Shown: positions 1 through 37,639 of the stretch, piece after piece | Position numbering within the stretch: the first letter of the stretch is position 1 | Layout: the number at the start of each line of letters is the position of its first letter | Origin: Doris montereyensis | Lineage: Eukaryota > Mollusca > Gastropoda > Nudibranchia > Dorididae | DNA: 64,000 bases | NCBI GenBank assembly: GCA_037039925.1 | Contig: JAXRKP010000106.1 | Coordinates: 385,001-449,000 of the forward strand | Direction: 5' to 3' | Notes under the pieces: model-generated | The model's input: only the letters and a program-made list of their open reading frames with translations | Told to the model about the DNA's origin: nothing | The model's database searches: none | Position numbers and translations under genes: made by a program

Positions 1-2085
1 TCTAGGATAAAAAAAAAAGATTTATCAGTGAAAGGCTGTTGTACTAAAGAGGTCTTTGGTAGGAAACAAATTAAAGGAGATAGGTAAAGAACAGCATGGT
101 GGAATGAGAATGTCAAAGCTAAGATTAAATGAAAAAAGGAAGCTCGGAAGAAATACTTACAAACGAAGAGGCCAAAAGATAATGATAAGATAGATTACAT
201 GAGTAAAAGAATTATCACCAAAGAGGAAGAGGAAAGCAAAGCAGGAACAATCGGAAGAGTTTGGACACAGACATCAAAATTGCTACTAAGGAAATCAAAA
301 ACAACCTGTTCTGAGGTGCGATGAAGAGCATGAGAAAGACTGAATCATACCCAATACGACAAATTAAGAATGCCAAAGGAGAAATATGAAAGAAGACATC
401 GAAATCACGGAAACATGGAGAAAGTATTTTCAGCAATTACATAATCCCTCCAGAACAAAAGATATAAGGAGAATATATCGACTAGTAAGAATAAGAAGTA
501 AACCAGATGAGACAGCTGAAGATGTTGATATTTCAATGAAAGAAATCCAAACAGCTATCAGAAAAGTTAAGTCAGGAAAAGTCACAGGAGCTGATCCAAT
601 TTATTCAGAAATTATTAAAAACTAAGTTTGGATGTATTCAAACGAGGAAGCTAAAACAGGTGCCAGATGCCTGGGAAAGGGAACGATAGTACCAATACGC
701 AAGAAAGGGTCAAGTAAGGAATGCTCAGACAATAGAAAGATATTACTACTAAGCGTACCGGGGAAAATTTATGCCAGGATGATAGAAATGAAACTGAATA
801 AAAGAGCAACGGATTGGATTGAAGAAGATCGGAGCGGATTCGGATCAGGAAGAAGTGTACAAGACCATATGCATGTATTTACCATTGGACAAATCATATA
901 ATAGGAAAAATCTTTGAAAGAAACATTGACTTGCACCTCTGTTTTATTGGCTTAGAAAAGGTATTTGACACTGTGATGAGGGATGAACTATAGCATGTTT
1001 TAAAAGAATGTAATGTAAAGCAAAAAGAAGTTAACAGAAGCTATTAAAAGTTTTACAATAGACCTACATGCGCAATGAGAGTAGTTGGAAACTTATCGAC
1101 TTATCTGAAGAAGTTGATGTAGATATAAGAGTTAGACAGGGCTAAGTTTCCTAAGTATCCTCAAAAATAAGAAAATGAATGTAGGTATGTGGGAACTTAA
1201 ACCGGTAAATGTATCAATGCTTTCATTTGCTGATGACTTCGCTCTATTTGGAAATTTAGAACGGGACATTCAGAATAATATATTTCTTTCTTTCTTTATC
1301 AGCTCCCATTTTACCTTCTGGTGTATGAGTTTAGATGCCCGAAATGATCTTTCTCCAGACTGCCCTCTCCTGACATTAGTATAATATCAACATACTGAAA
1401 AATAACTAATTAAAAGAGGAATGAACGTAAATGTAAATAGTAAATAGGGAAACTAAAACGTAATATTAGTCAGAGATAAGTTAGAACAAGTTCAATACAA
1501 TTACCTAGAAGAAATGATTAGCTCAGGGGAAAACTAAAAGAAAGAATCATCCCCAGAATCCAAAAGGTAATGTCACTATATATGTATAACTATCTAGGAA
1601 AGGCATTTATAAGTAAACAAGAATTGTCAACAAAAACCAAAATGGCAGTATACAACAAAGTGTATTGTTCGACTCTCCTCTATGGCAGTAAAACATGGAC
1701 CTTAGACAGTAGGGAATACAGCAGAGTACAGATGAAATGTCTCAGAAGAGTGGTAGGGATAACCAAAAAACAATACCAGATGGAACCAAAGCAGAAGGCA
1801 TAAGAGCTAAGATAGAAATACATCAACTCATATGGCTTGGGCATGAAAACAGAATGAATGATAAGAGAAAAACTACATCAGTATACAATGCTAAAACTCA
1901 AGATAAAAGGTAGATCTGGAAGTAGGTGGGGAGAAGATATAAAAGAGGCACAAAAGCAAAGAAATGTAATCTTAACAGAAGGAAACCGAAAATGTCAGGA
2001 CAGGTTACCCTGGAGAAAGATCATTTCGGACATCTAAACCCATACACCGGAAGGTAGAATAGGAACTGATGAAGAAAGAAAGAAT
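1..2085 (+). mobile_element. RTE-like LINE copy 1, degenerate, cut by window edge
   Basis: Remnant of a non-LTR retrotransposon read on the plus strand. Broken reading frames give, in order, the linker before the reverse transcriptase (386-625), the RT fingers and palm with a QSGF-like box (around 830-850, here RSGFGSGRS), the catalytic box FADD (1227-1238) and the C-terminal region with LLYGSKTWTL (around 1675-1700) and LRRVVGITKK (around 1741-1770). Stops and frameshifts occur throughout, so it cannot code. The same domains on the minus strand at 3232-6340 confirm the order. The 3' end runs into a GAT microsatellite. The clade call (RTE-like, the type often annotated as endonuclease-reverse transcriptase) is from memory of the family. 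Confidence 0.88.
1283..1377 (-). mobile_element. Nested 3'-end fragment of the same LINE family
   Basis: About 95 bp matching the terminal 3' region of the LINE family, in minus orientation (TTTCTTTCTTTATCAG, then the ttctggtgtatgag block and the gatctttctccag block). It interrupts copy 1 just after its FADD box. The words ATAATAT at about 1275-1281 and 1379-1386 could be a short target-site duplication. Confidence 0.75.
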
Positions 2086-2087
2086 GA

Positions 2088-2119
2088 TGACAATGATGAT
2101 GATGATGATGATGATGATA

Positions 2120-2162
<43 letters not shown>

Positions 2163-2166
2163 CGAC
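2088..2166 (+). repeat. (GAT)n microsatellite at LINE 3' end
   Basis: Nearly pure GAT trinucleotides directly after the 3' end of LINE copy 1, preceded by gaagaaagaaagaatgatgac. Other copies end in GAAA-type tails. A short tandem 3' tail is usual for RTE-type LINEs and could have seeded this expansion. The ORFs across it are low-complexity artefacts. Confidence 0.9.
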
Positions 2167-2864
2167 GATGACCAGGACGAGGACGACCAAAACGATGGCG
2201 ATTTCAAAACTTGCTGAAAAATATGATTGACTACATCAATCAATACAAAATGAAATGTCTTAAATTCATTAATGTTTAAGTCTTTTTCTTTTTTTTTCTT
2301 TCTTTCTTTTTTTCACTTTTTTTCTGTTTTAAAAAAAAAAAATGTACAATTATCTTTGACAAATTTCCAAGCCAACCTGTGCAAATGAGTCCTAGTGCCA
2401 GAAAGAGATAAGAACACGAAATCTTGTCCATATTGTAACACGTGTCAATATAGGCAGTTTGTCGACGGGGTTATTTCTCTGCACTGTTTAGCTGACGGAA
2501 ATGACTCGCCTTTTGGTCTCCATGTCACGTTCTGTTAGCTTCTTGGAGTACAAAGGTACTGAACTGATGCATAAGGATGTATATCTAAACGTTGCAAATG
2601 CAATTTTGATAAATGTATTCTTAAGATTTATGTTCTTCTCATCTCACGGCCATGGCTGCCTCTTTTGTGTCGTAGTTTGTTTCATGTGTCACATTGTGGC
2701 CATTTTAGTGTTATCCTCTTCTTCTTCATCATCACAATAGCTGACCAACTCAAGTCTTGTGTACTATTGTCTGTGCGCATTTTTAAAAATTTAACCCAAT
2801 GTTGTTAATCCAATTTTCACCGAAATATTTTACGTTATGGTTTTCACCACAAAAAAATGCATGT
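2167..2864. other. No gene or clear element
   Basis: T-rich tract near 2280-2340, then unremarkable sequence. The short ORF at 2501-2740 has no recognisable domain. Confidence 0.5.
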
Positions 2865-3185
2865 GTTATGGTTGCTATGTTGGTATTACGGTTGCCATTC
2901 TCGTGTAATAGTTGTCAAAACGAAGTCATAGTCCCTGATTTGGTGTAATGGTTGCGATTTAGTGTCATGGTTGCCATTTGGTGCCATGGTTGCCCTTTTG
3001 GTGTTATATTAGTCATTCTGGTGTCATAATTGTCATTCTGATGTTATGGTTGTCATTATGATGTTATGGTTGTCAAAATGGTGTAACCAGTTATCATTCT
3101 AGTGTCATGGTTGTCATTTTGATTTCATGGTCATCATTCTGAAGTTACAATTGCCATTTTGATGTCATAGTTACCAGTTGATTAT
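2865..3185. repeat. Degenerate minisatellite, unit about 20 bp
   Basis: Many diverged copies of a unit like GGTGTCATGGTTGCCATTTT in tandem, variable in length and sequence. No coding potential. Confidence 0.8.
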
Positions 3186-3231
3186 CTGTACCAGTTTACT
3201 GTTATATTTAAACCAATACTTCTTCTTTCTT

Positions 3232-6200
3232 TCTCAGTTCCCATTCTACCTTTCGGTGTATGGGTTCAGATGCCCGAGATGATCTTTCTCTAGGATGCCC
3301 TGTCCTGACATTTTCTGTTTTCCTCCAAAAATGTTAAATTTCTATGCTTCAATGCCTCTTTTATATCTTCTTCGCACTTTTTCCGAGGTCTGCCTTTTGG
3401 TCTTTTACCTTGAGCTTTAGCACTGTATACTGATTTAGCTATTCTATTGTCATTCATTTTGTTTACATACCCAAACCATCTCAATTGATTTGTTTCTATA
3501 TTTTTTTTTATGCCATCTGCTTTGGTTTGGTCTCTTATTGTTGTGTTTTTGATTTTGTCTCTTTTAGTTTTCCCAACTACTCTTCTTAGATATTTCATTT
3601 CAGTTGCCTGTACTCTATTGTATTCTCTACTGGTTAAGGTCCAGGTTTCGCTGCCATATAGGAGAGTAGGACAATAAACTGTGTTGTATACTGCCCTTTT
3701 CGTTTTTATTGACAATTCTTGTTTACCTACAAATGCATTTACCTTTTGGATTCTCCGGCTGATTTCTTCCTTAGTTTTCCCTCTGAGTTAATCATTACTC
3801 CTAAGTTATTGTAACTGTGAACTTGTTCTAAATTCTTCCTGCCCAATTAAAGATTTTGTGTTTTAGCTTTTTCCAAACAGAACTAAATCATCGGCAAATG
3901 AAAGCATTGATACATTTACTGGTTTGAGCTTCCACATACCTATATTCATTTTCTTCATTTTTGTGGATGCCTTTGCCACTGAATCCATAAATGTGATAAA
4001 CAAAAGAGGACTAAGGATACAACCCTGTCTTACTCCTATATCTACATCAAGTTCTCCAGATATGTTTCCAGCTACTCTCACTGCACATGTTGGTTTATTG
4101 TAAAACAAATTTAATGGCTTCTATTAAATTTTGCTCTAGATTGTGTTCTTTTAAGGAATGTCATAGTTCGTCCTTCCTCACAGTGTCAAATGCCTTTTCT
4201 AAGTCAATAAAACATAGATGCAAGTCAATGTTTCTCTCAAGGAATTTTCTATTATTTTGTCTAATTGTAATATGTGGTCTTGTACACTTCTTCCTGATCT
4301 AAATCCACTCTGCTGTTCTTCAATCTGATCCTCTACTCTTTTCCTTAGTCTCATTTCCAGTATCCTTGCATACATTTTTCCTGTTACGCTAAGTAGTGAT
4401 ATCTCTCTATAGTTTGAGCTTTCCATAGTTGATCCTTTCTTATGTATTGGTACTACCGTTCCCTTTTTCCAGTCATTTGGGCATCTGTTTGGACCTCCAT
4501 GCTTTTTGGCATATTGCATGTAATAGTTTGTCTGCCTCTCTCCCTTGGTTTTCAATCATTTCTGGACAAACTTGATCTACTCTTGAGGCTTTTCTAATTT
4601 CATTTTTCTTATAGCTGTTTGGATTGCTTCCATTGAGATATCTACATCTTCAGCTGTCTCAACTGGATTACTTGTTACTCTTACTCATTGATCTGTACTC
4701 CTTGTTTCATATATTCTGGAGGGATTATGTCATTGTTGAAAATAATTTCTCCAAGTATCCATGACTTGGCTGTCTTCTTTCATTATTTTTCCTTTGACAT
4801 TCTTAATGTGTCGTATCGGGCATGCTTTGGTCTTCCTCATGCTCTTCATTGCCCCCCCCCTTCCCCCAGAATAGCTTTTGATTTCCTTGATACGTTTCTT
4901 GAAGTCTTTGTCCAAACTCTTCCCATTGTTCCTGCTTTACTTTCCTTACTTCCTCTTTGGCGATAGTTCTTTTATTTTTATTCACGTAATATATCCTATC
5001 TTCTGGTCTCTTTGTTTGCAAGCATGTCTTCCAGGCATCCTGGAGGAGTGTTTCTTTATACATCTGCCATTTTCTTCTATTGTGTTATCATTCAGATCCA
5101 TCTGTCTTTCACTGAGAAATCTTTTTATCCCAGATTGGTATACCTGTTTTTCTACTAGTTTATTTAGTTCCTCTGTTTTGATTTAAGTAGTTTTCTTCTC
5201 TTTCCTTTTCTGTTTGTTTTCTTCAGTCAGTAATCTCATTTTGGCAATCACTAGGTGATGATCACTAAATAGTTCTACTCCTCTGTTCACTTTTGCATCC
5301 ATTGCACTGTAATAAAGGAGATGCTAACTAGTATGTAGTTTTCACACATGTCTTCATTTACTCTTGTATATTTGTGGATATCTGTATGAGGAAAAAAGGT
5401 GTTGGCTATTTTCATGTTATTCTTTAGGCAAAAATCTATTAGTCTCTCTCCATGTGGAGAAGTTGTTGTCTCTCCTTCTTTACCTATTACTCCTCCTGAC
5501 ATTTCTATATTGCTGCCTACTCTGGTGTTTGAATCTCCTAAAAGCATTAGTTCCTGTTTGTGTTTAAGATTCTCTGCCGCTATCTGTAAATCGTTTTCGA
5601 AGATATCTTTTTCTTCTTTAGTTACGTCTTCGTTTGGTCCATAAGCTATTAATAATTTTAATTTCTCTTTCTTTTGGTTTACTATTTACCTCTAATAACA
5701 GTAAGGTTATAAATTTCCAACTTTCTAGTAGCTTTTCATGCCTTTTATGCACTAGGAGGCCTACTCCTGCTTTAGCTCTATCTTTGACATTAAAATATTA
5801 TTTGGTCCTACATTTTCTATTCCTTGTCCTTTTTTCTTTGTTTCTGTAATGGCCAAAATGTCTACTCTGAATTTTTCCATTACTTCAATTAATTTTAACT
5901 CTTTTCCATTTATTGCCCTCCCATTCCATGTTCCAAAAATCACAGTCCGTGTTCGTTTCCATTTTCACCGTTGAAAGGTCAAGCCGGGTTTATTATATTG
6001 AGTTCTCTGCATCAGTTAGATTTTGGATAAGCGGGGGATGGTGGGGCTGCCACCTTGAGGCCCCCTACCAGGCCTTGTTATTTTGTTGTCAGGTTAACTC
6101 CCTTAGCCTTTGGTAATTCAAGACCAGCTTGCAAGGTAGCAGGTTGTTATTTCTATCAGGGTTACCTCCCTTAGCCTTTGGTCAATCAAGACTAACCTGC

Positions 6201-6340
6201 AAGGCAGCAGATTGTTTTCTGTCAGGGTTAACTCCCTTAGCCTTTGGTCAGCCAAGCCCGACCTGCAAGGGAGCAGGAGATTCGTGGTGGGACGGATCAT
6301 CGACTCACCGTACAGGTGCTTACCCGTCCCCTGAACGGAT
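3232..6340 (-). mobile_element. RTE-like LINE copy 2, near full length, degenerate
   Basis: Minus-strand non-LTR retrotransposon. In transcript order: a 5' region with about three tandem 69-bp monomers (6280-6075); an AP-endonuclease domain starting GTWNGRAING with the ITETK box (5943-5761) and the MLLGDSNTRVG region (5547-5287); a linker (5063-4730); RT with QSGFRSGRSVQDH (4555-4199), RQGCILSPLLF and SFADDLVLFG (4108-3863); and a C-terminal LRWFGYVNKM plus basic GRPRKK tail (3715-3290). The 3' end is near 3232 with a GAAA-type tail. Frames are broken at several points, so it is inactive. The five other minus-strand fragments in the window share its 3' end. Confidence 0.9.
6075..6280 (-). repeat. 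Tandem 69-bp monomers in LINE 5' region (copy 2)
   Basis: Three tandem units beginning at 6075, 6144 and 6212, each 68-69 bp. Each contains ttgttatttt, then a gttaactcccttagcctttgg block, then a cctgcaaggcagcag block. The same array lies at the same place relative to the endonuclease end in the copy at 37.6-39.4 kb, so it belongs to the element. Confidence 0.85.
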
Positions 6341-6494
6341 CTAAGCTATAATATATTGAAATTAATTATCTCAACCCGTGTACAGCTAACTATCTCAGTT
6401 GATTATCTGCACGCGTTTACAGTTACAATTAAACTAGATACATCAGTTAATCATTCGTTATGCAAACTCGATATCTCAGTGAACTATCGGCACA

Positions 6495-7535
6495 TTGGGT
6501 TTGATATTTAGATCTACATCATAGTCACAACTGTCATCCATAATATACTAATTAGGCATACGGACACCATTGGAGTTTGATATTTAGATCTACATTGTAA
6601 TAACAACAGCCGTTCCAATAAATCAATTATGGGCGCCATTGGATACCTAGACAACTGTCATCTCAATATATCAATTATGGGCGCCAATGGATATCTAGAC
6701 AACTGTCATCTCAATAATATTATCAATTACTGTCATCTCAATATATCAATTATGGGCACCAAATTCTAGACAATACCATACCAATTGATACCATACAACT
6801 GTCATCTCAATATATTAATTATGGGCACCAATGGATACCTAGACAACTGTCATCTCAATATATTAATTATGGGCACCAATGGTTACTTAGACAAATGTCA
6901 TCTCAATACATAAATTATGGGCACCAATGGATACCTAGACAACTGTCATTTCAATATATTAATCATGGGCATCAATGGTTACTTAGACAACTGTCATCTC
7001 AATATATCAATTATGGGCATCAATGGATATCTAGACAACTGTCATCTTAATATATCAATTATGGGCATCAATGGATATCTAGGCAACTGTCATCTCAATA
7101 TATCAATGGATATCTAGACAACTGTCATCTTAATATATCAATTATGGGCATCAATGGATATCTAGACAACTGTCATCCCAATATATCAATTATGGGCACC
7201 AATGGATACCATACAACTGTTATCCCAATATCTAAAGTAGTTATCGGCATCAATGGTTATGGACTTTGATATCTAGATCTACATTATAATCACAACTGCC
7301 ATCCCAATACATGTGTATTAGTCATGGGCAAAAATAGACTTTGATATCCAGATGTAGATCAGATAATCACAGCTGTCATCCCAATATGGCCTATAGGCCT
7401 ACATAATGTGTTAATTATCGACACCTATTGACTTTGACATCCAGATGTAGATCAGATAATCACAACTGTCATCCCAATAGGACCTATAGGCCTACATAAT
7501 GTATTAATTATCGGCACCTATTGACTTTGATTTCT
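6495..7535. repeat. Nested satellite: about 90-bp units with an inner 48-bp expansion
   Basis: Outer units of about 85-93 bp (gactttgatatccagatgta...) are seen at about 6495-6600 and again at 7253-7535, where starts at 7337, 7430 and 7523 give a 93-bp period. Between them (about 6620-7235) a piece of the unit, tcaattatgggcaccaatgg plus acaactgtcatctcaata, is amplified with a 48-bp period. The ORF at 6917-7117 is a 16-residue repeat and an artefact. Weaker outer-unit remnants continue at 7755-7850. Confidence 0.85.
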
Positions 7536-8280
7536 ACATCCAGGGAAACCGAGAGAACTGAAATGTGTCGGTGCAGGGAAAGTTTAGGGCTCCCACTCCT
7601 GCAGCCAGTAGGGTAAAGGTACAAAGGTATTTTCCCTCAGCGTACTTATTCCCCCCCCCGTTCCCATATCTAATGGGGCCCAAAAGGCCCCATGGACTCT
7701 GGGGCAATGCACCGACTGACTCCCCCCTCCGCCCCCTCTCACCCCTCTCGGTGGGCTTGTCTAGATCTACATTGTAATCACAACTAAATATACAGGTTCA
7801 ATGGACTTGGTATCCAGATATAGATCTATATTATAATCACAGGTGTTGTCTCTGATCCCTTGTATTCACAAGTCATCCTCCATCTCATTCCACTTTACGT
7901 TCACTGACTGAGCCCTCTCGAGAAACAGAAGATTGTTGATCACAAAAAGGGAGAATTTTCATTTGAAATGTTCTTAGACTTTACAAGCAACTGATAAGAT
8001 GGTCCTGCCACGTGCTCAAGCTTCTCTGGAAAGTAAATGTCTATTTCGTGTGACGTAAGGCCTTATCTTACGTACTGGGCTGAACACAGAACATCACCAA
8101 TTCCACTTTCATTTCCGCTACTTTCAGGTTAAGAAGACAGTCCAGATGAACTTGAACACAATTAGTAGATCGCATTTGGTGAAAGCAAGAACGTCATTCA
8201 TAATGAGTGCAACCAAAGACGTCTTTGGTGCAACTGCTAATAAGTTATAAGATAGTTATAGAAATAGATGATGATGAAAT
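7536..8280. other. No gene seen
   Basis: C-rich stretch at 7640-7745, satellite remnant at 7755-7850, then unique-looking sequence without a recognisable ORF. Confidence 0.5.
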
Positions 8281-8283
8281 GTA

Positions 8284-8314
8284 CTCTCTGTCTCTGTCTC
8301 TCTGTCTCTGTCTC

Positions 8315-8391
<77 letters not shown>

Positions 8392-8406
8392 ATATATCTC
8401 TATATA

Positions 8407-8463
<57 letters not shown>
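8284..8463. repeat. Compound microsatellite (TCTG)n-(TC)n-(TA)n
   Basis: TCTG tetranucleotides, then TC dinucleotides, then about 60 bp of TA dinucleotides. Long ORFs across it on both strands are low complexity. Confidence 0.97.
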
Positions 8464-8466
<3 letters not shown>

Positions 8467-8567
8467 ACCCCCCTCCCTCTCCCCCTCACTCTCTCTACCT
8501 TTTCTCTCAAGACAGGTTTCTTTTAACAAGAAGGCAGAAGTCCCCCAAAAGAAATCAAACAACGTAA

Positions 8568-8686
8568 TGTGTGTTTGGTGTCTTTCCCAAAGAACACAAC
8601 GTCGGAACTAGCTTTGCTAGGATTCGAACCCGTAACCTCATGATACTAATTCCGGCAGCCTATCTACTCGACTGCCAACACCAGAT
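8568..8686 (-). mobile_element. tRNA-derived SINE, family A, head portion
   Basis: Reverse complement shows a tRNA-like head with the box-B-like GGGTTCGAATCC. The block cccaaagaacacaacgtcgg and the following sequence match the copies at 13110-13348 and 48029-48313. Confidence 0.75.
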
Positions 8687-8689
8687 AAA

Positions 8690-10014
<1,325 letters not shown>

Positions 10015-10270
10015 CTTGAAATGTAGATCTAGCTCTACATCTAACCTCTTTAACCAATGAATCCACTTTCAAAATCGCAGGTTTTGCTACATTCCTCCTG
10101 GTCAGAGGAATTAAAACATGTCAAAGCAATACATTGCCTTGGCATTTTTCGAATGAGCTCAAGACAAAGCGAAAAAATGATATCAGTCAACGTACAATAA
10201 AACCAGTCTTCTTTCAGGCCTGTACTTCACAGTACATGCATCGGCGTTGCCAATCGATGTAAACACCATT

Positions 10271-10280
10271 GTCACGTGAC
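10271..10280. promoter_or_regulatory. Palindromic E-box GTCACGTGAC upstream of the carrier gene
   Basis: A perfect 10-bp palindrome with a CACGTG core, about 570 bp upstream of the start codon of the SLC25A32-like gene. bHLH-ZIP factors (USF/TFE/MITF class) bind such sites in animal promoters. Function here is inferred. A strong 3' splice site just before the start codon (AG at 10827-10828 after ctttttag) suggests a 5' UTR intron, which would place the promoter in this upstream region. Confidence 0.4.
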
Positions 10281-10842
10281 CGCTGTGGACTGTGCATAAT
10301 GCGTGCTCTTGATTAGTACGATAATAATATTATATTAAAGCTAGTTTTGCTGCTTTCAATCCGTCTAAAACATCCATAATGTTGACAGCGTCCCAATAAC
10401 TCGTTTTTTTGTGTGTGTCCGAGATAGCAGCTTACGACCCACCCAACCCTAGTGATGCGTTAAACCAAAACTAAAACTTTAAAAAAATTTGCGGTGACAG
10501 AAATGTACCCAATCTGGCCGCTGATAGAAAGAGAAAATACCCATTTCCGGTTGTTTACAGTCGATCTTTTCTCCTTCACATTGTCCCTCTTGACTTGTTA
10601 CCATACAGAAAGCAGTGCTGCATTGCTCACGACCATAACAATGTACACAATAGGCCTACCACAATGTGAAGTTTAGATCTAGCCTAATTCTGTTTCGAGA
10701 GGTCATTCTGACAAAGATCTAATGTGCTTTTTTAAAATATGTTATTCAACATAAATTTTCTCAAGTAAATGATATTCTCCGATGCATGCTAACGTGAATT
10801 CCATCCTCTCTAATTTTAATCTTTTTAGTTATAAGGCTTCAC

Positions 10843-34914
<24,072 letters not shown>

Positions 34915-35745
34915 CAAACTTCTGGCTTGGATTGTGTCTTAATGACACTGCAGTGCCAAAAGTGTAACGGATGGAATATTATATCTGCAAAATCTGGGAT
35001 TGTAGTCGGTCGATGGCCGCTTCCCATCTGTCTACGGACACTGAAAGAATTCATATTTTCTAGAGTTGACTTTTCCTTTGGACCCAGATCTAGATTTAGA
35101 TAGTTTTTTTTCACAATGTAATCAAGAATTCCTTGGGTTGGGTTTTGTTTTGTTTTTTTGTTTGAATTTGAATAACGTGCTTGCTTGTTTTTGTAATTTT
35201 TTACTTGTATCGAATTGTTGTTTATGAAGAAAACTGGATTTTTGTTTTTGAGATGAATATTGAGCACATTTTCATAATGTCGTATAAAATTTTAATGATA
35301 TTTCGTGATATCAAAATGTACCATGTTTTCATTGAGAATATTGACTGTGATTGCATATTAATTATTTATGGATTGAGATGTTTTACTTTGATAGTTTACA
35401 TAGAGAACTGATTGTGTGCAATGTAAATAGTGTATACAGAATACAGATATTGTATACAGAGAATAGAAATGATTGATAGACACAGTATGCTAAACAGTAT
35501 TCCTGTTTGCTATAGCCAGAAGTGCAAGGAAATGTCATGCTTGAGTAGACTGGGAAAAGGCTCAGTCCAAAATTAGGTTGTCTGAAAAATGGTGTTATTT
35601 TGAAAGAATCACTGAACCCCAATGTTTTACTTCTTTGTTATGGACACGTTTCTACAATTCAAGCTCAGATTTAGGTCTGGCCTCGAATCAATTGAATTAG
35701 GTTTCCCAGCATATCATGGTTTCTGAGGACAGCAAGACGTCATTT
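34915..35745 (+). other. Probable 3' UTR of the distal isoform, then unannotated sequence
   Basis: Follows the stop codon of exon 7b. No ORF with a known domain. The UTR end cannot be fixed from sequence. Confidence 0.45.
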
Positions 35746-35757
35746 CAACCTAAGTAA

Positions 35758-35885
35758 ATGAAATTAAAGCCCCATAGGAACAAAGACAGAGACAAATACA
35801 AGGAACAGACAGAAAAAAATATTGGCCACCATGGTGATTGAACCTACGACCTCTGTGTCAACCTTCACTGTATGTAGGAGAACAT
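35758..35885 (-). mobile_element. tRNA-derived SINE, family B
   Basis: The reverse complement gives ggtcgtaggttcaatcacca (box-B-like), then tttgtctctgtctttgttcc, tatggggctttaattt, matching 48968-49125. Confidence 0.75.
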
Positions 35886-36125
35886 GTAACTGGAATCCCA
35901 AACATACGAACAACCCTGTCTGCAGGTGGATGAAGCCTGTAACAAAAGGATTGGACTGTCTTTGTCACAAAGGAGTGTGTGGGTTATGGATGAAGCCTTT
36001 TTTTTATTGCACAGTGGAAGTTACTACAACTACATGGAGACCTACTGATATGCTATTATGGTCTATCTATGCGTTGATCAGTCTATTTATAGTGTTATGA
36101 AACACGTGAGAAAGAAAGGGAGGGC

Positions 36126-36228
<103 letters not shown>

Positions 36229-36270
36229 GGAAGGGGAAGGAGAGTGAGTGAGTGAGTGAGAGCGTGTGTG

Positions 36271-37287
36271 TCTGGGTATAACTATGGATATGTATTCTGG
36301 CAGGACAAGGAAGTAAATGTTTGTTAAAGATCCTTTACCTATAACTTTTGTTTTTAATATGTTAGGCAGTTTACCCGAATGTCCTTGTTTTTAAATTACA
36401 AATGTCTGCTCTTGTTGTCCCATCATTTCATCCATCCAGAGAATTCCACGCGTTTGATTCCTTAATGTCTTTGTTTGATTGCTGCTCATTACTTACATAT
36501 ACAGATATAGTGATTGCGCATTGCTAGTTTTTCTCATGTTATGATAAATATAATAATAAATGATGAATTTTAAAAGTATACCAATGGTGCCAATGTTTCT
36601 TATTCATTCTTTCTCTTACCTGCAATGTTCTGATCAGACTGACTAAAATCCCACTCATTCCTTTGAGCAAGTACCTAGTCGGTGACACTGTCTAAACGCA
36701 TAAGTCAATGATATATGAGATATGTTCTTTAAATGATCAAACGCATGCTTCTTTTGTGTCTTAGTAAATATTGGAGGCCTTGAACCAATAGAAAAGCTCA
36801 TTTTACCCACATGATCTAACGAAGATTTACAATTTTATTCCCCCTTGAATCGCAAATTTTGTAAGTCAAGGAACGGACCTACCTGTTTAGATCTTTCAAA
36901 AAGTTTAACTCTAGCCATATAAGTCTATTTTTTTCATTTACTACATTCTAAAGACTAAAGAAGTCTATATATATTTACAGCTCTAAGTACACGGTTGCTG
37001 AGAAAGGACATCAGCTAAGAGAGTGCACGATTTTGGGCATTTTCCATGCTAAATTCATCTCAATGCTACATGTACATGTATTTAGTTATAAACAATAAAA
37101 CGCATAAACACGCCCCCCCCCACACACACACACACATGGACATACCTACAAATAGAATTAACGGAACATGCAATCACACAAATAGCGCGTTTTGCCTCCT
37201 GGCGAGAGACTCGCATGAACAGCCATATCATAAAGATCTCTTCTCGTGACATTCACTTCTTGTCTGCGTTGACAATGGATGCATGTT
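36271..37287. other. No gene seen
   Basis: AT-rich intergenic sequence. A CA run lies near 37110-37135. No recognisable ORF. Confidence 0.5.
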
Positions 37288-37570
37288 TCAATTGAAAGGG
37301 ACTCTGTAGTCCAGAGGCAAGATGTCGGCCTCTCAACTGAAAAGGTATTGAGTTCGAGCCCTGCTGATGGTTGAAACATTTTCTCGAGTTTTTATTCGAG
37401 CAAAATATATCCCCCGATCCAGGTAGGTGAATCGACACCTAGTCCTATCAGAGACGGACGATAGAAAGGAGGTCCTGTGTGCAGAGCACAACACTCTGAG
37501 CACGTTAAAGATCCCTTGGTTGTTTACAGGGCAGTATGGGCAAAATTTGAAATCCTACCAAAACCCCAAG
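37288..37570 (+). mobile_element. tRNA-derived SINE, family D
   Basis: The tRNA-like head has a box-A-like tagtccagaggcaag and the box-B-like GAGTTCGAGCCC (about 37349-37360). The body contains gcacgttaaagatcccttgg, a sequence I recall as common in the central domain of invertebrate SINEs. Confidence 0.8.
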
Positions 37571-37639
37571 ATCACCTTAGTTGTAGATGTGGGTAAATCA
37601 AATCAAACAAAGAATTTCAATTGAAACAGGCAGATAGTC

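Noticed and set aside
6917..7117. 66-codon ORF with a repeated GINGYLDNCHLNISI motif
   Set aside because: The 48-bp satellite unit is a multiple of three, which keeps the frame open by chance.
37290..37365. tRNA gene on the plus strand
   Set aside because: The boxes are SINE-type and continue into a SINE body with gcacgttaaagatccc.
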